The position numbers and the translations under genes are program-made. Shown here piece after piece: positions 35,804 to 46,367 of a stretch of DNA of 64,000 bases. The notes below the pieces were generated by a model. It had not been told where the DNA came from. It did not search any database and saw only the letters and a list, made by a program, of their open reading frames with translations. The stretch lies in the NCBI RefSeq assembly GCF_005938745.2, contig NZ_VCBX02000002.1:426909-490908 (forward strand), written 5' to 3'. Source of the DNA: Rhodococcus sp. KBS0724 (lineage in GTDB: Bacteria; Actinomycetota; Actinomycetes; Mycobacteriales; Mycobacteriaceae). Position 1 is the stretch's first letter, and every line of letters starts with the position of its first letter.

Positions 35804-38800
35804 ATGGCAATCAGTAGTGACAGTGCAGGGTTGGTGGCGCTGCGCGCAGTGTGTGAGCCGCGCGATGATGTCGTCAGTGGGGGACTTGCCGACAATCACT
35901 TTGCTGCTCAGCTCGACAAGGTTGTCCGTGACGCAGATCACTACCCGGTATATGGGGACCCAGACGCGTTTTTTGCGCAGACTTACGCGACCAGTGGTTT
36001 GCGCACTCTCCTTACGAAGACGTTCGGTCGGGTATCGGGATCGAAAGGTGTAGCCGGAGAGAATGGTGTCCTGCGTCCCACCACTTCGTTCGGTGGTGGA
36101 AAGACTCATGGACTGACTGCCGTCTATCACCTTGCGAAGGGTGCACGTCCTGTCAATCTTGGTGATTTTGTTGATATTTCACTGTTGCCTGACCTGCCTG
36201 TGAAGATCGCAGCACTGGTCGGTGACGCGTTGGATCCGGTCGCCGGAGTCGACACCAACGGGCACCGTACCTTCACGCTCTGGGGTGAGATGGCGGCCCA
36301 GATCGGTGATGATGCCTTCACCGCGATGGCGGCCAGCGACCAGGAGCGAACTGCGCCTGGGACCGCAACGATCAAGGCTGCATTTGGGGGTGAGCCGACG
36401 ATTGTCATCATCGACGAGATCGCCAAGTACATCCGGCAGGTCACCTCGTCCGGAAATGAGGACGTCCGGCGCATGGCCAAGGCCATCGCCGTGTTCCTCG
36501 GCAACCTGTTCGAGGTCGCATCCGACCCGACGAACAGAGTCTCCGTCATCATCACATTGGCTGCCTCGACCAACGCATTCGGCAAAGAAACCACGGAGAT
36601 GACGGATCTTCTCGATGACGCCGCTTCCGCCGCGAGCGGTGCCGTCGCTGAGACGGCGGACGTCCTTGCCCGCGCGGTCCAGCCGTCTGCCGTCATCAAA
36701 CCCGCCGACGACACCGAAATCGGCGAGATCCTCAAGACCCGCCTGTTCAAAACCGTCGACCAGAAAGCAGCCCGCGCCGCTGGCGACGCATACCGGGAGT
36801 TCTACGAAGTCCTCGGAAAGACGGAAATTCTTGCCGGCGGACCAGAACAGCCGGTCACCTACGGCGACCAGGTCGCCAAGTCGTACCCGTTCCACCCCGA
36901 ACTTGTCCGGGTCCTCGACCAGCGACTCGGCGACATCCCACAGTTCCAACGAGCTCGCGGTGCGCTTAAGCTCCTCGCGGAGGTGGTAGCCGGGATCTAT
37001 CGCGACGGCGACGACACTGCGATCATCAATGTCGGCGACATCGACTACGCCGATGCACCCGTACTCAACCACCTCACCGACGGGCTCGGACGCGGGGAGT
37101 TCTCCTCCGTAGCGATCGGCGACTTCGCCGGCCGAAACTCCCACGCGGTATCGGTCGATGCCGACATCTTCCCCGGCAAACCGCGGTACGCGACCCGAGT
37201 CGCACGAACGGTATTTACACACTCGTTGGAGATGAAATCGAACGCAGGCGCCGGCCGTAACGACTGGCTGGTCGGCACTCTCCGCCCCGGCGAGGATGCC
37301 ACAATCTTCGAGAAGGCACTGACCGAGTCGGAAAAGGTGTTCTGGCACCTCGCGTACGACGGAGCACGGTGGCGTTTCAACGTCGAACCAAACGTCAATG
37401 CGATTATCGAGGCAGAGAAACGCAATGTCGCGAACACTCGCGTCGCAGCCATCGTCGATGACCTGATCCACCGCGCGTTCTCCAACGATGGTGGAGTCAA
37501 CCCGATCCACTTCCCATCCGGTGCCGTCGACATTCCTGACCACGCCAGCCTGCGCGTTGCGGTGCTCGACTACCGCGTCCTGACGGTGAGTGTCAAAGAT
37601 TCAGACACAGCACCCAGTTTGTTGGTCGAGATGCTCGACAAAACTGGAACCGTTGGTTCACCCCGCAAATACCGCAATGGTGTTGTCTTCGCGGTCCCCG
37701 CCGAAGATCAGATTGACGCACTCAAGGATCGGGCTCGTGCGTTGATCGCTGCGGATATCCTTGCTGCGGATACCACCAGGCTGAGCCAGTTCAGCGCCGA
37801 GGTGCGGAAGAAGATCGAGGCCTATCAGAAGCAGGCGTCGCTCGAAGCGCGGATCGCGGTGAACCGCTGCTACAAGCACATTTACTTCCCGACCAGTGAT
37901 AAGTCGAACGGCCATTTGCGGCATAGGGAGCTTCCTCCGCAGGTTCAGGGGGATACGAAGAATGCGACGTCCGCGGTGATCGCGCTCCTCGAGGATGAGG
38001 GCAAGATCCGGCGGGAATCGTTCACAGCTTCGTTCCTGCGGTCGAAGACTTGGCCGAAAGTCGAGTCCGTCACCACTGCTGCGATCGTGGACTACTTCTG
38101 GATGGACCATGCTTCGCCGATTGTTCGAAACCCTGTGCTCTTGCGTGAGGCCATCACCAACGGCATAAAGAATGAGAACTGGGTTTACTACGACGGGTCT
38201 TCAGGCAAGGCGTATACCGCGCACGCAATGGCAGGTATGAGCATCGGATTCAGTAGTGATGCCGAGATCATGACAGCGGCCGAGGCGCAGAATCGGGGAC
38301 TGCTCGTCCGCAAGCCAACACAAACTGATTTGCGTGCAGTCCTCCCCGAAACCGCAACGACCGGCGCCGCGCTCCGTGCTCTGCTGGACGTCGAGTGCGG
38401 CGGCGAGCCGTCCAAGGCTGAGGTTCTTGAACTGCTTGCCACCGCGGTGCAGGCCAGTGACTACAAGTCGTTCGTCGTTCTCGACACCGACCCGGAACCA
38501 GGGGTACGCGCACTGACCCCGAGCGCACTGAAGGAAAAGGGACTCGACACGCTGCGCATCATCCAGCGCGCGGATGCCGACGCCGCAGGTGTTGAGGTGC
38601 CGACCCGGACAGTCAATAGCAAGACGTTCACCGCGTCTGGTCCCGGCGGCACCGCATTTCAGAAGATTGTCGACCAGGTCTCAGACTTCACGATTCGCAC
38701 AGTCTCTCGGTTGACTCTCAAAGCCACCGCAGACGAGGCGAAGGGCACTGGGGACATCGACCTGGCGGTCGCAGCACTGGGCATGTTGCCTAAGTTCTCC

Positions 38801-39073
38801 ATCACTGTAACGAGCACTCTGGTTGCCGAGTACAAGAATCTCACCGGTGGACTTCGATTCGGTGGCACAGCGGAGCGAGCTGACTTCCAGAGCGCGTACG
38901 GCAACGTCAAGAAGGCATTATCCGGCGCGGCCAAGATCGCCGGTGACATAACCCTCGAAGTCGTCTTCGAACCGCCTGTCGATGTTGATACCGCCGACAT
39001 CAGCCAGATCCACGCCGTAATCAAGAACCTTCAGATCAAGCAGACCACTATGACTGCCGAGGTGACCCGATGA
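35804..39073 (+). CDS. DUF499-type ATPase of a helicase-methylase-ATPase defence operon
   Basis: A 1089-residue protein; ATG at 35804 with GAGGGG upstream. The N-terminal ATPase domain has Walker A FGGGKTH (96-102) and Walker B VIIDEIAKY (Asp204, Glu205), with 'VIITLAASTNAFG' as sensor, a pattern specific to anti-phage-associated DUF499 ATPases. The middle and C-terminal parts ('KRNVANTRVAAIVDDLIHRA', 'YKHIYFPTSDKSNG') follow that family. It starts a tight operon (ATGA overlap with the next gene) with a DUF1156 methyltransferase and a PLD-helicase, the set known as the Hma-type (helicase, methylase, ATPase) system. It probably couples ATP hydrolysis to DNA sensing. Confidence 0.88.
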   Translation: MAISSDSAGLVALRAVCEPRDDVVSGGLADNHFAAQLDKVVRDADHYPVYGDPDAFFAQTYATSGLRTLLTKTFGRVSGSKGVAGENGVLRPTTSFGGGKTHGLTAVYHLAKGARPVNLGDFVDISLLPDLPVKIAALVGDALDPVAGVDTNGHRTFTLWGEMAAQIGDDAFTAMAASDQERTAPGTATIKAAFGGEPTIVIIDEIAKYIRQVTSSGNEDVRRMAKAIAVFLGNLFEVASDPTNRVSVIITLAASTNAFGKETTEMTDLLDDAASAASGAVAETADVLARAVQPSAVIKPADDTEIGEILKTRLFKTVDQKAARAAGDAYREFYEVLGKTEILAGGPEQPVTYGDQVAKSYPFHPELVRVLDQRLGDIPQFQRARGALKLLAEVVAGIYRDGDDTAIINVGDIDYADAPVLNHLTDGLGRGEFSSVAIGDFAGRNSHAVSVDADIFPGKPRYATRVARTVFTHSLEMKSNAGAGRNDWLVGTLRPGEDATIFEKALTESEKVFWHLAYDGARWRFNVEPNVNAIIEAEKRNVANTRVAAIVDDLIHRAFSNDGGVNPIHFPSGAVDIPDHASLRVAVLDYRVLTVSVKDSDTAPSLLVEMLDKTGTVGSPRKYRNGVVFAVPAEDQIDALKDRARALIAADILAADTTRLSQFSAEVRKKIEAYQKQASLEARIAVNRCYKHIYFPTSDKSNGHLRHRELPPQVQGDTKNATSAVIALLEDEGKIRRESFTASFLRSKTWPKVESVTTAAIVDYFWMDHASPIVRNPVLLREAITNGIKNENWVYYDGSSGKAYTAHAMAGMSIGFSSDAEIMTAAEAQNRGLLVRKPTQTDLRAVLPETATTGAALRALLDVECGGEPSKAEVLELLATAVQASDYKSFVVLDTDPEPGVRALTPSALKEKGLDTLRIIQRADADAAGVEVPTRTVNSKTFTASGPGGTAFQKIVDQVSDFTIRTVSRLTLKATADEAKGTGDIDLAVAALGMLPKFSITVTSTLVAEYKNLTGGLRFGGTAERADFQSAYGNVKKALSGAAKIAGDITLEVVFEPPVDVDTADISQIHAVIKNLQIKQTTMTAEVTR

Positions 39074-39546
39074 GCACCCGAACCAATACCGCCACACGAA
39101 TTCGCCCCCTCGCAGCAGTTGGTGCCACGCGTGCCTTCCGGATTACCGTCGTTCCAGGTAAGAACGACTTCTACGGCCTCGTCCTCGAGGAAACCTACGG
39201 TGAGGCCGGCAATGCACTTTCAGCTCACGTCGTTACCGCCACCCCCGTGCAGACCGGCCGGATCACTGACGCTGTCTTCGCCGCCGCCCGCAGCTCCGGG
39301 CACTCGCCTAGCGTCCTCGCATTCACGCGCAAGACCCCGATCCGAATCCACGAAGTGGACGGTGTGCGACTCGCACTGATCCTCCTCACTACTCAGCCCC
39401 TCGCAAAACATGCACGAGTGCGCGCGATCGTCGCTGGCATCAACGCGATGAGCGTCGAGGAAACCTACTACTGGTATTCCAAGTGCATCGGCACCGAAGC
39501 CTCTCGCGCACGCAAGGCACTTCGCACACTCCTCGCAGACGACTGA
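39070..39546 (+). CDS. Small conserved subunit of the Hma-type operon
   Basis: A 158-residue protein starting at ATGA over the end of the ATPase gene. No catalytic motif is seen. It is basic and mixed alpha/beta, and its end ('MSVEETYYWYSKCIGTEASR') is well structured. Operons with DUF499 and DUF1156 genes regularly carry a small protein here (DUF3780/DUF7680-like families), which is the likeliest identity, though I cannot tell which. Probably a structural or specificity subunit. Confidence 0.65.
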   Translation: MSTRTNTATRIRPLAAVGATRAFRITVVPGKNDFYGLVLEETYGEAGNALSAHVVTATPVQTGRITDAVFAAARSSGHSPSVLAFTRKTPIRIHEVDGVRLALILLTTQPLAKHARVRAIVAGINAMSVEETYYWYSKCIGTEASRARKALRTLLADD

Positions 39547-39560
39547 ACTGAAAGCCGGAC

Positions 39561-42470
39561 ATGACCAACACCAAGCCCCGAGTCCTCATTGAAGACTGGC
39601 TCCCCGTCGCAGAACTCGGCATTGAGTCTCGTCGTGAACGGGCAGCGTCCTCGGCCCTGCCGCCCTTGTCCTATCTACATATCTGGTGGGCGAGACGTCC
39701 CCTAGTTGCGTCGGCAGCTGTTGTTTTAGGTGGTCTTATGCCTTCCTGGTCGGATGATTTGGCCGCAGCTTTTCCTGAATCGGATCAGGTTCAGTCCGAG
39801 CTGCAATACCGTCAGTGGCTCCTTTACCTGGTAGGTATTCGAGGAGATGTACTTGCTGCGCATGCAGAGAAGGAGGCAGCCGCTCTTGCGGGTACTCGAC
39901 TGAAGCACAATCCTTTTACCTACAAGCAGGCGTACCGTTACGCGCCAGAAGAGTCTGATCGCGCACTCCTTCATGCTGTTCTCATCTGGACCTGGGGCGA
40001 ATTGCCAGCCGTCGCAGACCCAACCGCCGGTGGTGGAAGTATTCCCTTCACTTCTGCTCGTCTTGGTCTTCCGACATTGGCGAACGATCTCAATGGTGTC
40101 GCGGCATCAGTCCTGCACGCGAGCGTTGCGTTGCCTGCGATACACGGAGACGAGCTCAATGCGCCGCTGAAAAAGTGGGGCGATATTCTTGTTGGGCGAG
40201 TCACGCGCGAGCTGGAGGAGTTTTTCCCTGCAAAGCCGGGTGAGAAGGTCACTCGATATATCTGGGCGAACGCGGTTAGCTGTCCTCGCACTGGCCGGCT
40301 TATTCCTCTGATGCGTGACAAGTGGCTGCGAAAGGGCAAGGGGCAAGAAGTCGCTGTTCGCATGACCACCGAACGAGATGGAACCCTTCTCGGTGAGCCT
40401 GTATTCGAGGTGGTCAGTGGAATTGAGATAGACAAGACAGATGCGGCATCCGGCACAATAACTCGAGGTACTGGTATCAGCCCCTACGATAACCTCGTAG
40501 TAGACAGTGAGTACATCAAGACGGAAGCGCAAGCTGGCCGTATGAGTCAGGTTCTGTATGCAGTAGTGGTTTCGAAACCCAACGGGGATACAGACTTCCG
40601 AGCGCCGACAGAAGAAGACCTTGAGGCTTTGCAGGCTGCAAATGCTCGACTGTCCGAGGTGCGAACGGTATGGGAAGCGCAGGGAATCCTGCCGACCGAG
40701 GATTTCCCGCATGGTAATGATATGCGGCCAGTGATGTACGGAATGCCTAGGTGGTCAGACTTCTTTACATCGCGTCAACTTCTCGTCCATGGAACATTCG
40801 GCGCGGAATTTCGGAACATGATTCCCGAGGTTCACGAAGATCTCGGTGTGGAGCGGGGTGATGCCGTCCTGTTCGAGTTGGCCGCAATGCAAGGAAAGGC
40901 GCTTAACTGGAATTCTCGGCTATCGTCATGGAACGTCAACTACCAGCGGATGCGTAGCGTCTTCGACAGTCACAACTTCGCCATGAAATGGTCCTTCGCG
41001 GAGATGGAAGGTGCGCACGACATTTATGGGTGGGCTCTCAGTCAGGCACTAAAATCTTATCGGGACCTATCTGCGATGTTCGAGCCTGAGGGTTCGTCGA
41101 CTTTGATCGCGGACGCTGTATCGAACAGGTCCGTTGTTCAGGTGACCCAAGGGAATGCTGCAAGCGTGCCATGGGCTGACGGGTCCATCGCACATGTCTG
41201 TATGGATCCGCCCTATTACGACAACGTCATGTACGCAGAGTTGGCCGACTATTTCTATGTCTGGGAGAAGGGGACCCTTGGGGCACTGATTCCGGAGTTC
41301 TTCCGCGATTCACTCACAGACAAGGAGAATGAAGCTGTCGCAAACCCGTCCCGATTCGAGACTATGGGACGTAGGAAGAAGGAATTGGCGGACTTGGACT
41401 ACGAGACCAAGATGACCGCTATTTTCGCTGAAGCCCACAGAGTGCTTCGTGTCGATGGCGTCCTATCAGTGATGTTCACGCACAAGCGTGCTGAGGCGTG
41501 GAACACGCTCGGTATGAGTTTGTTGCAGGCTGGCTTCACTATCGAAACCTCATGGCCAGTCAATACTGAATTCGAGAATTCGTTGCACCAGGCGAACATG
41601 AACTCCGCGGCGTCGACGATCATGCTGGTTTGTCGCAAACGCGATGTCCCAGGGGGTTCGACAAAAGTCTATCTCGATGACATCGAGCAGGATATCCGCG
41701 ACGCCGCTAGGGCTGCCGCGCGTCGATTCCAGTATGACGGTATCGATGGTGTGGATTTGCTGCTTTCCACTTATGGGCCAACTCTGTCTGTGATCTCGCA
41801 GAGCTGGCCAGTGTATTCGTCCGTCCCGGATTCAGATGGTAAAGACCAGCTATTGCGCCCAGAAGATGCTCTCAACCTGGCCCGCGAAGAGGTTGTCCAG
41901 CTCCGTCGCTCCCGACTGGTAGGGAAGGTCGCGCACATCGACGATATGACAGACTTCGTGCTCCTTTCGTGGGATATCTTCGGGGCCCGGGAATTTCCGT
42001 ATGACACCGCTCGGCTGTTGGCGCTCGCTGTTGGTGGTGTCGATGTAGAACACCTGGAGCGGGCCAAGGTTGTAACAAAGAAGGCTGGCAGCGTTACATT
42101 GCTCGCGCCGAGCGAACGACTGCGCCGCGATGCGGACAGTGAACTTCCCGGGGTACGGCCAGAAGCTGCGAGCTTCGAATTCACGATCGACGCCGTCGAC
42201 ACCGCCCTCTACATAGCCGAAATCGACGGAATGCCAGCCGCCAAACGGTTCCTCGACAGACACGGATTTACAGCCGATTCGGCCTTCATCTCTACCGTGC
42301 AGGGGCTCGTCAACGCGATCCCACGCACACGAGCGAAGGGAGCTTGGATCATTCCGGAAGCAGGTCTGTTGGATACCTTGTGCACGCTGTACTTCCCGAC
42401 TATCACGCTGCCGGAGACAGAGGACCTGGCCGCACCAGCGGTGCAAGGTTCACTGTTTGGGGACGACTGA
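39561..42470 (+). CDS. DUF1156 DNA methyltransferase of the Hma-type operon
   Basis: A 969-residue protein. The N-terminal block 'EDWLPVAELGIESRRERAA' and 'LHIWWARRPLVASAAVV' is the DUF1156 signature. SAM-binding motif I is DPTAGGGS (153-160) and the catalytic motif IV is DPPY (549-552), in the order of a split N4/N6 amino-methyltransferase. It lies 14 bases after the small subunit gene and 3 bases before the helicase gene. It should mark host DNA so that the helicase/nuclease arm spares it, by analogy with other defence methylases. Full length for the family. Confidence 0.9.
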   Translation: MTNTKPRVLIEDWLPVAELGIESRRERAASSALPPLSYLHIWWARRPLVASAAVVLGGLMPSWSDDLAAAFPESDQVQSELQYRQWLLYLVGIRGDVLAAHAEKEAAALAGTRLKHNPFTYKQAYRYAPEESDRALLHAVLIWTWGELPAVADPTAGGGSIPFTSARLGLPTLANDLNGVAASVLHASVALPAIHGDELNAPLKKWGDILVGRVTRELEEFFPAKPGEKVTRYIWANAVSCPRTGRLIPLMRDKWLRKGKGQEVAVRMTTERDGTLLGEPVFEVVSGIEIDKTDAASGTITRGTGISPYDNLVVDSEYIKTEAQAGRMSQVLYAVVVSKPNGDTDFRAPTEEDLEALQAANARLSEVRTVWEAQGILPTEDFPHGNDMRPVMYGMPRWSDFFTSRQLLVHGTFGAEFRNMIPEVHEDLGVERGDAVLFELAAMQGKALNWNSRLSSWNVNYQRMRSVFDSHNFAMKWSFAEMEGAHDIYGWALSQALKSYRDLSAMFEPEGSSTLIADAVSNRSVVQVTQGNAASVPWADGSIAHVCMDPPYYDNVMYAELADYFYVWEKGTLGALIPEFFRDSLTDKENEAVANPSRFETMGRRKKELADLDYETKMTAIFAEAHRVLRVDGVLSVMFTHKRAEAWNTLGMSLLQAGFTIETSWPVNTEFENSLHQANMNSAASTIMLVCRKRDVPGGSTKVYLDDIEQDIRDAARAAARRFQYDGIDGVDLLLSTYGPTLSVISQSWPVYSSVPDSDGKDQLLRPEDALNLAREEVVQLRRSRLVGKVAHIDDMTDFVLLSWDIFGAREFPYDTARLLALAVGGVDVEHLERAKVVTKKAGSVTLLAPSERLRRDADSELPGVRPEAASFEFTIDAVDTALYIAEIDGMPAAKRFLDRHGFTADSAFISTVQGLVNAIPRTRAKGAWIIPEAGLLDTLCTLYFPTITLPETEDLAAPAVQGSLFGDD

Positions 42471-42473
42471 CCG

Positions 42474-45400
42474 ATGAAGCCGGAACCGCAGGAATCGTTG
42501 CTGGGTGAAATTTCCGGCAGCGGGCAGGAACACCAGGGAACCCTGGTCGATTTCCCCGATGTCGCCGATTCGTTCGAAGCTGTTGGTCTGAAGGCGCGAT
42601 ACACGCCTAGGGATCAACCGCTGAAAACGTTCTATATACCGATGCTCTCTCGTGCGATCTCCTATGACCGGGCGGTCGGATACTGGTCGGCCGCCGAGCT
42701 GCAATTCGCAGCCCAGGGGACCGCGCAGTTCCTGGCCAACGGTGGCCGGATGCGGCTCATCGTTGGTGCCCAGCTGAACGAAAATGACGTCCAAGCGGTG
42801 CTGTCTGGACAGCCGCTGAGTGATGTCGTGGCTGCTCGGATGCTCGCGGACCCTTCGCTTGAGGGAACGAAGATCGTCGCAAACGAGCACCTGGGCGTAC
42901 TCGCGTGGATGGTTGCCCACGACAGACTCGAGATCCGAGTGGGAGTGCCAAAACTTGATGGAAAGCTTCTGTCCTATCAGGAATCTGGCAAATACTTCCA
43001 TACGAAATATGGAGTGTTTACCGACCGGAACGGGAACAAGGTTGCCTTCAACGGATCGAACAATGCCTCCGTGCGAGCGTGGGTCGAGAACCACGAAACC
43101 TTCGACGTGTTCCCGTCGTGGATGCCCGCAGTGTGGGAGTGGAACGGACAGGAATCCGTTCGAGATTTCGACCGGCACTGGCACGACCAGCCGGACGAAG
43201 GATGGGCGATCGTTCCGCTACCCCAAGCGGTGCGCGAACACCTCATCGAGCACGCACCCGCTGCGCCGCCGTTGCCGCCGGGAGTGCCGGATTCGGAATT
43301 CGAGGAGGATGGCGAACCGTCCGCGCCGGAAGCACAACCGGTGGATGTGAAGGAGGCGTGGGCCGAGCTCGTCGATCTCGTAGGCCAACCAATGGCGTCG
43401 CCGTACACAGCGGTAGGTACCGCTCAGGTCAAGCCGCTACCGCACCAAGCGAGGTTGATCGACCGAGTCGTGGACACTTATCCGCGTGGTTACCTGTTCG
43501 CCGACGAGGTGGGGTTAGGTAAGACCGTCGAAGCAGGTCTCGTTCTACGGGAACTGTTCTTGGCAGGAAAGGCGCGAAAGGCACTTTTGCTCGTTCCTGC
43601 GTCAGTGATGCGACAGTGGCAGGAAGAGCTGCACGAGAAGATGAATCTCGACGTGCCACGGCTCGAGAAGGGTGAGTTCCTCGACCGAAATGACGAACCC
43701 GTCCGTGTACCAGCTGGGGTGAACCTGTGGTCGGCATTCCCGATCGTGCTCGCCTCAAGTCATCTCGCGCGTCGGAAAGACCGCCGGAAGGACATCTTGG
43801 CGGCGGGACCGTGGGACGTTGTACTCGTTGACGAGGCTCACCACGCCCGGCGTCGGGGATCGAAGCCGAGCGACACCCCGAACTCGCTGCTCGGCCTGCT
43901 GCTGGAAATGCGCGACAAAGAAATGTGGCAGGCGCTGTACCTTGCATCCGCTACCCCGATGCAGATGAATCAGCATGAAGCGTGGGACCTGATCTCTCTG
44001 CTCGGATTGAATGGGAGGTGGGCGGTGTCGGCATCGAACTTCCTCGAGTACTTCGAGCGGTTCCGCCATGATCCTCGATCACGCAGCTGGAAACTCCAGT
44101 GCGAGATGCTGGCCGACTACTTCGCGGACCCGAACGCCGATCGCGACCAGCACCTCGAAGAACAAGTCAACACAGCGCTCGGTTTTGTCGGTGCATGGGC
44201 GGTGTCCGGATTGGACGCGAATCCGCCGTCCTTGGAAGCACGTTTACAGATGCCGAACGAGGCTTCCGAATGGATGGATAAATGGCTGCGCCGTCACAAC
44301 CCGATGCGAGACAGGGTGTTCAGAAACACCCGTACTACCTTGAGGGAATATCAGGCTGCGGGGATCATCGGTGACGAGGTCGTTATCCCAACACGGCACG
44401 TCAACGACGCGTTCATCCAGCTCGCACCGGATGAACGCAAGCTGTACGACCGGATCGAGGAATACATTCGGCGCCACTACAATTCGTACAAGACGGACCA
44501 GTCCAGCCAAGCGCTCGGATTCATCATGACCGTCTACCGTCGTCGCCTCACCTCGTCGTTCGAGGCGATCAAGAAATCCCTCACACGGCGTCTCGACGTA
44601 CTCGAGCAGGGGAAGAGCCTGGTCGACCTTCTCTCTGACGATGACAACATCGACGTCGAAGACTCCCTGTTCGATCCCGAAACCCTCGAAGGATCGGCTA
44701 GCCGCCTCCAGGATGAGATCCACGAACTCCGGTTATTCCTCAACGACTTGAATAAGATCACCGGAGAGGACAGTAAGGCGACACGACTGGTTACCGACGT
44801 AAACCAGGCACTTCTGACCTACGACAGCTTGGTTGTATTCACCCAGTACACCGACACGATGGACTACGTACGCGAACGCCTGATCGCAGCAGGAATCACC
44901 AAAATAGGCTGTTATTCCGGCCGTGGTGGACAGATATACAACGACACCGACCAGAGTTGGTCGGAAGTCAGCAAAGCTGTCATCAAGGACCAATTCCGCG
45001 GCGGTGATCTGACCGTGCTCATCGGCACCGATTCCATGAGTGAGGGCCTTAACCTGCAAACGTCTGGCAGGCTCATCAACTACGACATGCCCTGGAATCT
45101 CATGCGTGTCGAGCAGCGCATCGGCCGCGTTGATCGTATCGGCGCGTCCTTCAAGGACATCGTTGTCACGAACTACTTCTACGCAGACACCGTTGAACAG
45201 CGCGTCTACGAGGGAATCCTCGAGGACTACGGAGATTTCACCGACATCATCGGTGACGCAGCCCCTGTCCTCGCCAACCTAGAGAAGGCCATCGAACAAC
45301 TCGCGCTCGGAGAGGCCAGCAACGAGACGATCGAACAGAAGGTCGACGCGCTCAAAGGGGAGGTAGAGAACCTCAACAGCAACGCGATCCAGAAAGGGGA

Positions 45401-45767
45401 TCTCGGTGCCTCGCCCGAGGTCATCGGGCATATCGAAGAACCACCCGAGTTGTGTGGCGACACAAGTCTCGAAGATCTAAAGAGGGTGCTTACCACCAAC
45501 CGGCTAACCGGGCCGCATCTCACCCTGGTCGAAGGGCCGGACGCGGTGTATCGGCTTGCGCCACCGGTACCAGTGGCGTCCAGCTCGTTCAACATCAACT
45601 CGGGCACAGCTTCTGCGGCGTCCTACACGGACGATCGGCGGGCAGGTAAAGAGGTGGTGCTGGTTACCTTCGATCGTAAGGTCAGCGACGAAAGCCTGGA
45701 CGGTGTCACGCTGCTCACCTACGGAACGCCCGAATTTGAGTCACTTCTCCCTTCGAGGGACGCATGA
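42474..45767 (+). CDS. PLD-nuclease/SNF2 helicase of the Hma-type operon
   Basis: A 1097-residue protein. The N-terminal phospholipase-D-type nuclease domain has an HxK motif at His176/Lys178 ('FHTKYGVFTDRNGNKVAFNG'). The helicase core follows: 'DEVGLGKTVEAG' (motif I, from Asp344), DEAH (453-456, 'LVDEAHHARRR'), SAT-type 'LASATPMQM', and the second RecA domain 'LIGTDSMSEGLNLQ' and 'VEQRIGRVDRIG'. The PLD-SNF2 fusion is a DNA translocase with nuclease potential. It is co-translated with the methylase (3-base gap) and overlaps the membrane-protein gene by 4 bases. Confidence 0.92.
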   Translation: MKPEPQESLLGEISGSGQEHQGTLVDFPDVADSFEAVGLKARYTPRDQPLKTFYIPMLSRAISYDRAVGYWSAAELQFAAQGTAQFLANGGRMRLIVGAQLNENDVQAVLSGQPLSDVVAARMLADPSLEGTKIVANEHLGVLAWMVAHDRLEIRVGVPKLDGKLLSYQESGKYFHTKYGVFTDRNGNKVAFNGSNNASVRAWVENHETFDVFPSWMPAVWEWNGQESVRDFDRHWHDQPDEGWAIVPLPQAVREHLIEHAPAAPPLPPGVPDSEFEEDGEPSAPEAQPVDVKEAWAELVDLVGQPMASPYTAVGTAQVKPLPHQARLIDRVVDTYPRGYLFADEVGLGKTVEAGLVLRELFLAGKARKALLLVPASVMRQWQEELHEKMNLDVPRLEKGEFLDRNDEPVRVPAGVNLWSAFPIVLASSHLARRKDRRKDILAAGPWDVVLVDEAHHARRRGSKPSDTPNSLLGLLLEMRDKEMWQALYLASATPMQMNQHEAWDLISLLGLNGRWAVSASNFLEYFERFRHDPRSRSWKLQCEMLADYFADPNADRDQHLEEQVNTALGFVGAWAVSGLDANPPSLEARLQMPNEASEWMDKWLRRHNPMRDRVFRNTRTTLREYQAAGIIGDEVVIPTRHVNDAFIQLAPDERKLYDRIEEYIRRHYNSYKTDQSSQALGFIMTVYRRRLTSSFEAIKKSLTRRLDVLEQGKSLVDLLSDDDNIDVEDSLFDPETLEGSASRLQDEIHELRLFLNDLNKITGEDSKATRLVTDVNQALLTYDSLVVFTQYTDTMDYVRERLIAAGITKIGCYSGRGGQIYNDTDQSWSEVSKAVIKDQFRGGDLTVLIGTDSMSEGLNLQTSGRLINYDMPWNLMRVEQRIGRVDRIGASFKDIVVTNYFYADTVEQRVYEGILEDYGDFTDIIGDAAPVLANLEKAIEQLALGEASNETIEQKVDALKGEVENLNSNAIQKGDLGASPEVIGHIEEPPELCGDTSLEDLKRVLTTNRLTGPHLTLVEGPDAVYRLAPPVPVASSSFNINSGTASAASYTDDRRAGKEVVLVTFDRKVSDESLDGVTLLTYGTPEFESLLPSRDA

Positions 45768-46285
45768 ACGCAGCAGTCGTAACTCTCGTACTAGGTGTTG
45801 CGGTGCCCATACTGACCGCGGTCGGCGGATATGTCTCGACACGGCTCGGCAATCGAGATGAACGGGCGTCGATCCGCGCTGACATCGAGCTGCTCATGAC
45901 TATGCCGGACGACTTCAATAGCCGCGAAGCGTTGCAGCGCAGTATCGAGGCGCGGGTACTCGCCCACGCACTTCCTTATCCGGGGATCCGGAAAGTCACT
46001 CGAATGATGATTGCGATCGCCTTGGGGGTTTTTGGTGCAGTAGCGGTACTTTCCTTCTTGATCGGTGGCGATCACCGGGCGACTGGTGCGAACGTGTTTC
46101 TGCTTTCTGCGATCATCTGCTGGATTCTGGTGTGCTGGCTCCTTCTCGATCATGCCCATCGACGGACGACGGCGGTTCATTCAGGTTGGGGAACAGTTGA
46201 GTGGTGGAGGACACCTCCCCAGCGTCGTCAACGAGATGGGGCACCCAGTGCATCACATACCAACGCATCAGAGCCCACACTGTGA
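45764..46285 (+). CDS. Three-TM protein appended to the Hma-type operon
   Basis: A 173-residue protein, ATG overlapping the helicase stop (ATGA). Hydrophobic segments lie at about 4-24, 80-100 and 106-130, with a charged helix in between ('ERASIRADIELLMTMPDDF'). It is not a usual member of helicase-methylase-ATPase operons, so it may be an effector or anchor specific to this lineage. No enzymatic motif is seen. Confidence 0.75.
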   Translation: MNAAVVTLVLGVAVPILTAVGGYVSTRLGNRDERASIRADIELLMTMPDDFNSREALQRSIEARVLAHALPYPGIRKVTRMMIAIALGVFGAVAVLSFLIGGDHRATGANVFLLSAIICWILVCWLLLDHAHRRTTAVHSGWGTVEWWRTPPQRRQRDGAPSASHTNASEPTL

Positions 46286-46367
46286 GCGCGTGATGATCGA
46301 TTGAGCCCGGTTGTCCAGCTCCGCAGCCTGAACGTCAAACTGGGATCACGGCCGCGTGAAGATCGTA

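Noticed and set aside
36179..37543. Long minus-strand open frame opposite the DUF499 gene
   Set aside because: Antisense shadow of high-GC coding sequence; the plus-strand gene is well supported by motifs and operon structure.
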